A stretch of 7,452 nt of DNA from Candidatus Poseidoniaceae archaeon. GTDB lineage: Archaea > Thermoplasmatota > Poseidoniia > Poseidoniales > Poseidoniaceae. Where the stretch lies: NCBI GenBank assembly GCA_013329865.1, contig DUJJ01000134.1, positions 1 through 7,452 of the forward strand. Reading direction: 5' to 3'. Below the pieces are notes generated by a model. That model was given only the letters and a program-made list of their open reading frames with translations. It made no database searches and was not told where the DNA came from. The position numbers and the translations under genes are program-made. Positions 1 through 5,334 of this stretch are shown in pieces; within the stretch, counting starts at the first letter, position 1, and each line of letters begins with the position of its first letter.

Positions 1-456
1 AACAGCTGCATTGCTATGGGGGGCGGGGGACGCTGCAGCAATCGATTGCGCCGCCTCTCCGAGGTTCCCCGAACTCAAGGTGGTAATAGCTTGGCCAATT
101 GTGCCCTCATCTACCACATCTTGACTACCGATTATTGAATCGATTATCGATTTTGTCTGACTACTCTGGTAACTAGCAGCAGACTTAGTGTTACCCGCTT
201 TAGTTGGTGTGGTCTCAAGTAAGTAGAGTTGTTGTTCTAACGACAGGTTACTGTTCAATTCAACAATCTGCCGCTCTCTGGAAGCAATGTAAGCAACTAA
301 GTAGCAGACTATACTAAGAGAAAGTGCGCTTAATTCCTCGATTGTTATGCCGCTACTTCCTAAAAAGTCAACATTGAGATTAATAATCGCGGCCGTGATT
401 AGGAGAGTACCAGATATCTTGCCAGCACTTGCCACTCTTGGTGCTCGCTGTTCCAT
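1..456 (-). CDS. Unrecognised two-helix membrane protein with Ser/Ala/Gln-rich tail (3' end beyond the window)
   Basis: The frame is open from an ATG at 456 to the left edge, giving 152 codons with no stop, so the C-terminus is missing. The protein starts MEQRAPRVAS. Residues about 14-32 and 40-58 are hydrophobic enough to be two membrane helices joined by a short loop (GSSGITIEE). A polar heptad-like stretch follows (ASRERQIVELNSNLSLEQQL, about 58-77). The rest is low-complexity Ser/Thr/Ala/Gly/Gln sequence, with a Pro/Ala-rich end at about 138-152. It lies 32 nt after the folD stop on the same strand, so co-transcription is plausible. No Shine-Dalgarno sequence is visible. I do not recognise a family, and the low-complexity tail says nothing about function. 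That it is coding rests on the long open frame, a sensible hydrophobicity pattern and operon-like placement. Confidence 0.7.
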   Translation of the reverse strand, partial: MEQRAPRVASAGKISGTLLITAAIINLNVDFLGSSGITIEELSALSLSIVCYLVAYIASRERQIVELNSNLSLEQQLYLLETTPTKAGNTKSAASYQSSQTKSIIDSIIGSQDVVDEGTIGQAITTLSSGNLGEAAQSIAAASPAPHSNAAV

Positions 457-488
457 GATTGTTTACTGCAAGTAACAAGATAAGATAT

Positions 489-1385
489 TTACCGTTGTAT
501 CTGGGATTCTGCTGCCTTGACGGTGTTTTCCATAAGCATCGCTACAGTCATTGGTCCTACTCCACCTGGAACAGGTGTAATCCAAGAAGCGATTTCACTT
601 GTAGACTTTTCGACATCACCAATCAGCACATAACCGCGCGAGTCGCTTGCATCATCGACACGATTTATCCCTACATCGATGATAACAGCACCAGGTTTTA
701 TCCAAGATTTCTTTATCATGTTTGGCCTTCCTACTGCTGCAACTAGAATATCTGCTTGTAAGCACTGCTGTTTCATGTCACTAGTCTTTGAGTGCGCAAT
801 AGTAACTGTAGCATCTGCGCCTCGTGATGCGAGTAATATCGCCATGGGCATACCAACATTTCTTGAGCGCCCAACAACTAGCGCAGTTTTTCCAGCAGTC
901 GGTATTTTTGCCCACTCTAATAAGCGCATTACTCCGTTGGGAGTGCAAGGGATTAGACTATCCTGCCTTGACTGTACTAAGCGTCCCAAGTTAACAGGGT
1001 GGAAACCGTCAACATCTTTTCTTGGATCGATAAGGTCAGTTAGTGCACCTTCATTCATGTGATTAGGTAGCGGAGACTGGACCAAAATTCCATGCACCCC
1101 TACATCTCGGTTCAAGTCCTCGATTACTTTACGTAGTTCTATCTCAAGCGCTGATTCAGGTAACTGAATGTGTGACGATTTAATTCCCAGTCTGTTACAA
1201 GCGCGTATTTTTGCGTTTACATAAACATGACTTGCAGGGTCGTCTCCAACAATTACTACTGCCAGATGAGGTGTTATTCCTGACTTAATGCAGTTATCTA
1301 TTCTGGGTGATAGAGACTCTTCAACAGAGCTTGCACATGCCTTGCCGTCCAAGACAGATGCCACCATGAACCGCCCAACAAACAT
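489..1385 (-). CDS. folD: Bifunctional methylenetetrahydrofolate dehydrogenase / methenyltetrahydrofolate cyclohydrolase (FolD)
   Basis: FolD is a cytosolic enzyme that interconverts 5,10-methylene-THF, 5,10-methenyl-THF and 10-formyl-THF using NAD(P). It supplies one-carbon units for purines and related products. The family features are all present. These are LDGKA near the N-terminus (12-16), the YxxxK catalytic pair (Y55, K59) in the segment after VGDDPASHVY, QSPLP at 103-107, DVDGF at 124-128 (D126) and TPNGV at 148-152. The Rossmann motif VVGRSRNVGMP spans about 170-180, and the C-terminal signature PGGVGPMT spans 273-280. At 298 aa the length is normal for the family. Two starts are possible: ATG at 1385, used here, or ATG at 1367 (M7), which places LDGK at the more usual distance from the N-terminus. 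Neither has a clear ribosome site. The gene begins 3 nt after the VOC stop (21 nt from M7), which suggests an operon. The catalytic residues are intact, so it should be active. Confidence 0.96.
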   Translation of the reverse strand: MFVGRFMVASVLDGKACASSVEESLSPRIDNCIKSGITPHLAVVIVGDDPASHVYVNAKIRACNRLGIKSSHIQLPESALEIELRKVIEDLNRDVGVHGILVQSPLPNHMNEGALTDLIDPRKDVDGFHPVNLGRLVQSRQDSLIPCTPNGVMRLLEWAKIPTAGKTALVVGRSRNVGMPMAILLASRGADATVTIAHSKTSDMKQQCLQADILVAAVGRPNMIKKSWIKPGAVIIDVGINRVDDASDSRGYVLIGDVEKSTSEIASWITPVPGGVGPMTVAMLMENTVKAAESQIQR

Positions 1386-1388
1386 TGT

Positions 1389-1859
1389 CTATTGAGGATT
1401 TTGTTGGGTTATTTTTCCGCCGCCAACGGTATTTTCTTCACCATCAAGTGTAGCAAATAATCGATCATCATCAATAAATGATTTGAATTCTAGAGAATTA
1501 CCTGCTGGGTCATCAATGAACATAGTTGCTTGTTCACCAATTTTCCCGGGATACCTTGTGTGTGGTTTTATACGAAATTGCAGCTCCATTTCTTTAATCC
1601 GGTCTCTGAACTTATGCCACTGTTCCCAGTCCATAACTAAGCCGAAATGGAAAGGAGGGACCCTTTTCCCGTCAACCTTGCCTCCGTCGGTAAAGTCTGG
1701 CATGGCCGAAACTTCGTGGGCAACTAATTGGTGGCCAAAAAAATTAAAATTGATTGTAGTCGGTGTCCGTCGACCAATTTTACAGCCAAGTTTGTCTCCA
1801 TAGAATTCCTCTATTGCGGTTAAGTTGGTTACGGGGAATGCCAGATGGAAAGGTCTCAT
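1389..1859 (-). CDS. VOC-superfamily protein, COG3565-like predicted extradiol-type dioxygenase
   Basis: This 156-aa protein of the vicinal oxygen chelate fold (glyoxalase / extradiol dioxygenase) resembles the COG3565 'predicted dioxygenase' family. The visible hallmarks are PFHLAFPV (3-10), FYGDKLGC (19-26), FNFFGHQLVAHE (38-49), PPFHFGLVM (68-76), the run GEQATMFIDDPAGNSLEFK (108-126), and paired beta-alpha-beta-beta-beta units. The probable metal ligands are H5, H71 and E124, the usual two-His-one-Glu set, so a bound divalent metal is likely. The substrate is unknown. Residues after about 128 form an acidic then Gly/Gln-rich tail outside the domain. The ATG at 1859 is chosen because the frame upstream of it reads through the tRNA gene. 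The gene starts 35 nt after the tRNA 3' end and is followed closely by folD, but no functional link to folate is implied by the sequence. Confidence 0.88.
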   Translation of the reverse strand: MRPFHLAFPVTNLTAIEEFYGDKLGCKIGRRTPTTINFNFFGHQLVAHEVSAMPDFTDGGKVDGKRVPPFHFGLVMDWEQWHKFRDRIKEMELQFRIKPHTRYPGKIGEQATMFIDDPAGNSLEFKSFIDDDRLFATLDGEENTVGGGKITQQNPQ

Positions 1860-1878
1860 TGATTTCGAATTTAACACC

Positions 1879-1888
1879 CAGTTAACTG
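1879..1888. repeat. Perfect 10-bp palindrome CAGTTAACTG
   Basis: A perfect inverted repeat sits in the 35-nt gap between the tRNA-Thr 3' end and the VOC start. It is centred about 25 nt upstream of the VOC ATG. That is roughly where an archaeal TATA element would lie for a leaderless transcript starting at 1859, so it could be a promoter element or a protein-binding site. It could equally be chance in an A/T-rich spacer. A run of six further A residues (minus strand) lies between it and the tRNA CCA. Confidence 0.3.
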
Positions 1889-1894
1889 TTTTTT

Positions 1895-1970
1895 TGGAGC
1901 CAACGGAGGGACTCGAACCCCCGACCGTCGGATTACAAATCCGACGCACTACCAGCTGTGCTACGTTGGC
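1895..1970 (-). tRNA. tRNA-Thr (anticodon UGU), CCA end encoded
   Basis: The minus strand folds into a complete 76-nt cloverleaf. The acceptor stem is GCCAACG/CGTTGGC (7 pairs). The D arm is GCAC-AGCTGGTA-GTGC, with G18G19 and A14/A21. The anticodon arm is TCGGA-TTTGTAA-TCCGA. The variable region is CGGTC. The T arm is GGGGG-TTCGAGT-CCCTC, with one G-U pair. T8, A9 and the G15-C48 pair are present. T33 precedes the anticodon TGT (34-36), which reads ACA threonine codons, and A37 follows it. G1-C72 and C2-G71 fit tRNA-Thr identity. The discriminator is U73, as is common in archaeal tRNA-Thr. The terminal CCA is encoded at 1897-1895. There is no intron. It heads the leftward cluster and is divergent from the aminotransferase. 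Confidence 0.97.
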
Positions 1971-2013
1971 GCTAACCACTCCAAACAGCAATCATTCATC
2001 AATGAAACGGATG

Positions 2014-2028
2014 AAAATTTCTATGTTA
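2014..2028 (+). promoter_or_regulatory. Possible TATA/BRE-like promoter element for the aminotransferase operon
   Basis: The stretch AAAATTTCTATGTTA is the most A/T-rich block in the 109-nt divergent region. A TATA element here would place the transcription start about 25 nt downstream, near 2042-2050, giving a 5' leader of roughly 30-38 nt before the ATG at 2080. It matches archaeal TATA boxes only loosely, so this is a weak call. Confidence 0.22.
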
Positions 2029-2041
2029 CACTAGATTTGTA

Positions 2042-2077
2042 ATGGGCAAATCAAAGAACATGATTTGTTTGGATTGA
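2042..2077 (+). other. Possible 11-codon upstream ORF before the aminotransferase
   Basis: An ATG at 2042 opens an 11-codon frame (MGKSKNMICLD) that stops with TGA at 2075-2077, two bases before the aminotransferase ATG at 2080. If transcription starts near 2042, this would be a leaderless upstream ORF able to pass ribosomes to the main gene by re-initiation. It holds no Phe, Tyr or Trp, so it does not look like an aromatic-amino-acid attenuator. A frame this short can easily arise by chance. Confidence 0.15.
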
Positions 2078-2079
2078 GC

Positions 2080-3354
2080 ATGGCCGGGGATACAGCGAAC
2101 AGTTTTTTGAACGATTTCGCTCAAACTAAACAGGGTAATGACACCATTTTTTCATGCTGGGCTCGCTATCAAGAGGCTATTGCTCAGGGTCATGATGCAG
2201 TGAATGGGACTATCGGTGCATTGTTGGAGAACGATGGTAGTCTGGCAATCAATCAAACTGTCGATAAGTTCGTCCGTAATTCTCCGCCGATTGAAATTGC
2301 CGCCTATGCACCACTCAAGGGGCTACCTGATTTTCTTGATTTAGCGGTAACCTTAGCCCTTGGTGATGCACGTGAAGAGCTAGAAAACATCGGTGTCCAT
2401 CATACAGCAACTGCTTCACCCGGGGGTTCAGGTGCGTTGTTTTTGGCAGCAGCGAATTATGCTGATCGAGGCAGCAAAGTTTTGCTACGGGACCGACACT
2501 GGGGGCCGTATGATGGGTTCCTAGCTGGTTGCGGGCTTGAAATTGCAACCTATCCATTACTAGGCCATAACTCAGGCTTAGATTTACCGTCCCTTGAATC
2601 AAGCCTAAGCGAGCTTGCTGAATCACAATCAAAAGTTATGTCATGGCTTAATGACCCGGCTCACAATCCAACCGGTTTGTCGTTGACCGCAGATGAAAGG
2701 ATGTCGGTGTTGAGAGCGTTTTCTAATGCCGCAATGGAGCATGAGGATGTAGGATTTACCTTACTTATTGATGCAGCATACCACGTTTACGCCACTGAGC
2801 CACACGGTTGGGCAGAGACCTTGACTGACGCGCTACATGATGGCATGGAGTGGCCGGCTAATTTGCTACTAACATTTGCCATTTCATTGTCAAAATCTCA
2901 CACCGTTTATGGCCTAAGAGGTGGAGCATTAGTTAGTATTCATCCAGACAGTTCTGTAGTTGACAGGATTACAACTGTAATGGGGGTAACAGGGCGGCAA
3001 ACATGGTCAGCAAGCTCTCGACTCGCTCAGTATTCAATCGCTAAAATTCACTCAGATAGTGAATCTGGCGCAGCGTGGTCCGACGAAAAATTGCGCTTAA
3101 CAGATATACTGAAACAACGGCGTGAGTTATTCATCAACGCGTGTGAGGAACTAAAAGTTCCTATCAACCCAACCCACGATGGTTTCTTTGCTTGGCTTGA
3201 ACATGATAATCCAAACGCAATTGTTGAACTATGTGCCTCAGAACAAGTCTACTTAGTGCCCTTAAAAGGAGGTATTAGAATCGGTTTATGTGCTATTCCT
3301 ACAGATAAAATCGAAAGGGTTGCAACCTCGTTGAGCAACGCGTTAAAAGAGTGA
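2080..3354 (+). CDS. PLP-dependent class I aminotransferase, aspartate/aromatic (AspC/TyrB-like) type
   Basis: This 424-aa cytosolic fold-type I PLP enzyme should move an amino group between an amino acid (aspartate and/or aromatic) and a 2-oxo acid. The class I alpha (COG1448) pattern is clear. YAPLKG lies at 76-81 and the phosphate-binding segment SPGGSGAL at 113-120. W141 in RHWGPYDGF stacks on the cofactor. N196 is in NPTG, D231 and Y234 are in DAAY, and the Schiff-base lysine K272 is in SLSKS. R280 follows in YGLRGG. R400 in GGIRIGL is the expected substrate alpha-carboxylate arginine. The ATG at 2080 is preferred over an in-frame TTG at 2065, which would add five residues. No ribosome site is evident. 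The next gene begins 6 nt downstream. The sequence alone does not separate aspartate from tyrosine/phenylalanine preference, so no symbol is given. Confidence 0.92.
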   Translation: MAGDTANSFLNDFAQTKQGNDTIFSCWARYQEAIAQGHDAVNGTIGALLENDGSLAINQTVDKFVRNSPPIEIAAYAPLKGLPDFLDLAVTLALGDAREELENIGVHHTATASPGGSGALFLAAANYADRGSKVLLRDRHWGPYDGFLAGCGLEIATYPLLGHNSGLDLPSLESSLSELAESQSKVMSWLNDPAHNPTGLSLTADERMSVLRAFSNAAMEHEDVGFTLLIDAAYHVYATEPHGWAETLTDALHDGMEWPANLLLTFAISLSKSHTVYGLRGGALVSIHPDSSVVDRITTVMGVTGRQTWSASSRLAQYSIAKIHSDSESGAAWSDEKLRLTDILKQRRELFINACEELKVPINPTHDGFFAWLEHDNPNAIVELCASEQVYLVPLKGGIRIGLCAIPTDKIERVATSLSNALKE

Positions 3355-3360
3355 GACTAG

Positions 3361-3741
3361 ATGTCACGCAATCCACGGGAAAACCTGATTCTTGGAGGTT
3401 TCATATGTATTGCATTTGGGGCGTTTTTCACTGTTAGTGGCGTATATGCTCTCGCTTCCACCGTGGGTATACTTGGTATTGCATTATTTGTGTTTGGCAT
3501 GAGTTTGCGCAGTAATATTGCGATGTCGGAAGCTGCGGTTAGAGATTGGCGTCCGGCAGAGGGACAACTTCCCGACGCCGGTCGAGTGATGTATCGAGTT
3601 GATGTTACAATCGACGAACCGATTGAATCAACTATTGTTTGCGGTCCTTGCGGCAAGATTACTACGCAACCCGGAATAAAGCCGCCTCAATTTACCTGCC
3701 GTCATTGTGACATAGAGTTGTGGAATGATGGAGAAGAGTAG
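3361..3741 (+). CDS. Small membrane protein with two helices and a C-terminal zinc-ribbon-like motif
   Basis: This 126-aa protein is unrecognised by name. Residues about 9-30 and 34-49 are hydrophobic and form a probable helical hairpin. The short turn between them (LASTVG) leaves both ends on the same side, probably the cytosol given the basic start MSRNPREN. A soluble part follows, ending in two CxxC knuckles, C94-x2-C97 (CGPC) and C113-x2-C116 (CRHC), 15 residues apart. These are the four ligands expected of a rubredoxin/zinc-ribbon knuckle. The ATG at 3361 comes 6 nt after the aminotransferase TGA, so translational coupling is likely. A metal-binding membrane anchor or an interaction partner is possible. 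The sequence shows no catalytic motif. Confidence 0.82.
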   Translation: MSRNPRENLILGGFICIAFGAFFTVSGVYALASTVGILGIALFVFGMSLRSNIAMSEAAVRDWRPAEGQLPDAGRVMYRVDVTIDEPIESTIVCGPCGKITTQPGIKPPQFTCRHCDIELWNDGEE

Positions 3742-3757
3742 AACGACCCTTAGTCAG

Positions 3758-3766
3758 TAAAATTTA
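3758..3766 (+). promoter_or_regulatory. Possible TATA-like element upstream of pheS
   Basis: The block TAAAATTTA lies in the 62-nt gap between the small zinc-ribbon gene and pheS, centred about 42 nt before the pheS ATG. A start about 25 nt downstream would leave a short leader of roughly 15-17 nt. The gap is long enough for pheS to have its own promoter, but readthrough from the upstream gene is equally possible. Confidence 0.2.
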
Positions 3767-3803
3767 GCACAGATTTGATAGGACAATTGCATTTCGTAGG
3801 TCC

Positions 3804-5288
3804 ATGGTGGTGGCGAGTTTAGTCAATACTGAGCGTCGTATGCTCAAGGCAATGCTGGCTAAACCTGACCACACTTGGTCACTTGGTGATATTCTAGCGC
3901 ACTGTGAATGGCAAGACCAAGCGGTTGCGGTCGGTGCTGGCCAAGGGTTGGCAGATAAGAAATTAGTGCGGATTATCGAGTCGACCGAGACCGAGGTCAG
4001 ACTTGGTAAAAATGGCTTGTTAGCCTCTGATAATGGGTTATTAGAAGCGAGATTATGGGACTGGTACAACTCGACTGACAACCCAACAATGAGCGGACTG
4101 CAATCGTCATTTGAGAAATTTGAAACCGGCCCCGGTATTGGCCTGTTGAAAAAACTTGGAGTAGTATTGAACGCGGGGGTATTCGCCTGTGATAATCCGT
4201 CATCGGTTACTGAGCAAATCAACGATCGACAAGCATTCCTGTCTGCGATACCAGCCAAACTTAGTGAGATAGATGGAAATATGCTGGAGCATTTTAAGAA
4301 TCGGCGTGAGTTCATAGAATTAGTTTATGTTACCCATAGAACTTGGTCGCTTACCAAAACTGGTGCTAAAATCGATGCTGCTAGTCTAGTAGAAACAACG
4401 ACAATCAATGAAATCACCCCGGAATTGCTCCAAAGCGATGAGTGGAAAAATGCAGAATTCAGAGCCTTTGATGTTACCCTTGAATCTAATACCCCAAGAA
4501 CCGGACGCAGTCATCCAATGCAATCACTGATAGAACGCATCAGGCATATTTTTCTGGAGATGGGTTTCTCAGAATTAGTTGAAGATTATGTCCAGACTGC
4601 GGGTTGGAACATGGATGCGTTGTTTATTCCGCAAGATCACCCGGCGAGAGAAATGCAAGACACGTTTTATCTGGAAAATCCGCAATCAATCGACCTACCT
4701 AGTGATTTGATGCAGACTTGGTCAGAAATCCACCAGTCTGGTGGTGAAACCGGTTCAACTGGATGGGGGGGTGATTTCTCCACTCAGACCTCACAAAAAG
4801 GTCTGTTGAGGACCCACACCACAGTAAACACAATCCAGTATCTAGCAGAAAATCCAGAGCAGGCATGTCGTATGTTCACGGTCGATCGAGTATTTAGAAA
4901 AGAAGCCATAGATCGAACACACCTGCCTGAATTCCACCAGATTGAGGGAATTATCATGGAGGAGGGGGCTAACTTACAGATGCTGGTAACCACGCTCAAA
5001 ACCTTCTATGCAAAGATGGGTTATCCTGAGGTCAGAGTACGACCTGCCTATTTCCCGTATACTGAACCCAGCCTAGAAATCGAAGTTAAATGGCGAGGCA
5101 AATGGTTAGAATTAGGTGGCGCTGGAATTTTCCGTCCTGAGGTCACTGAACCGCTCGGCATCAAACACCCAGTACTCGCATGGGGAATGGGATTAGAACG
5201 CCTAGCAATGCTTGTGCTCGGCTTAGACGACATTCGGCAGTTGTATATCTCAGACCTTGAATGGTTGAGAAATCAGCCATTAATTTGA
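3804..5288 (+). CDS. pheS: Phenylalanyl-tRNA synthetase alpha subunit, archaeal type (PheS)
   Basis: PheS is the catalytic subunit of the cytosolic (alpha-beta)2 class II synthetase that charges tRNA-Phe. The first ~75 residues look like a winged helix (TERRMLKAMLAK, SLGDILAHCEW, then GLADKKLVRI), as in archaeal and eukaryotic alpha subunits. The core follows. Motif 1 is around HPMQSLIERIRHIF (237-250). The conserved segments DALFIPQDHPAREMQDTFY (271-289) and LLRTHTT (334-340) come next. Motif 2 has FTVDRVFRKE (358-367) and FHQIEG (377-382). The phenylalanine-pocket loop FPYTEPSLE spans 417-425, and motif 3 is GMGLERLAM (461-469) with R466. At 494 aa the protein is full length and no catalytic element is missing. 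ATG at 3804 is the first start in frame. The beta subunit gene (pheT) is not in the window, so it must lie elsewhere. Confidence 0.97.
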   Translation: MVVASLVNTERRMLKAMLAKPDHTWSLGDILAHCEWQDQAVAVGAGQGLADKKLVRIIESTETEVRLGKNGLLASDNGLLEARLWDWYNSTDNPTMSGLQSSFEKFETGPGIGLLKKLGVVLNAGVFACDNPSSVTEQINDRQAFLSAIPAKLSEIDGNMLEHFKNRREFIELVYVTHRTWSLTKTGAKIDAASLVETTTINEITPELLQSDEWKNAEFRAFDVTLESNTPRTGRSHPMQSLIERIRHIFLEMGFSELVEDYVQTAGWNMDALFIPQDHPAREMQDTFYLENPQSIDLPSDLMQTWSEIHQSGGETGSTGWGGDFSTQTSQKGLLRTHTTVNTIQYLAENPEQACRMFTVDRVFRKEAIDRTHLPEFHQIEGIIMEEGANLQMLVTTLKTFYAKMGYPEVRVRPAYFPYTEPSLEIEVKWRGKWLELGGAGIFRPEVTEPLGIKHPVLAWGMGLERLAMLVLGLDDIRQLYISDLEWLRNQPLI

Positions 5289-5305
5289 AACCGAACACGG
5301 ATTGT

Positions 5306-5317
5306 TTCAATAAATAT
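5306..5317 (+). promoter_or_regulatory. TATA-like promoter element before the Trx-DsbD fusion gene
   Basis: The block TTCAATAAATAT lies in the 46-nt gap after pheS, centred about 23 nt before the ATG at 5335. The usual archaeal TATA-to-start distance is about 25 nt, which would put transcription initiation at or just after 5335. That fits a leaderless mRNA beginning at this ATG, or a short leader before the second in-frame ATG at 5353. This is the best promoter candidate in the window, but it is read by eye only. Confidence 0.35.
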
Positions 5318-5334
5318 CATGTCTAGGCTAAATT

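Noticed and set aside
130..150. Repeated ATCGAT-like units near 130-150
   Set aside because: They fall inside the left-edge coding frame as Ile/Asp/Ser codons. There are too few, with irregular spacing, to be a repeat array.
459..478. Imperfect hairpin (TTGTTTACT / AGTAACAA) in the gap between folD and the left-edge gene
   Set aside because: The stem is short, has a bulged base and lacks a T-run. It is too weak to call a terminator or operator.
459..1062. Rightward frames of 95 and 127 codons lying opposite folD
   Set aside because: They overlap a gene with every FolD signature intact and have no recognisable composition or motif of their own.
1860..1991. A 44-residue N-terminal extension of the VOC frame
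   Set aside because: The extension is a translation of the tRNA-Thr gene. It contains CNPTVGGSSPSVGS, a typical artefact of reading through a tRNA. The true start is the ATG at 1859.
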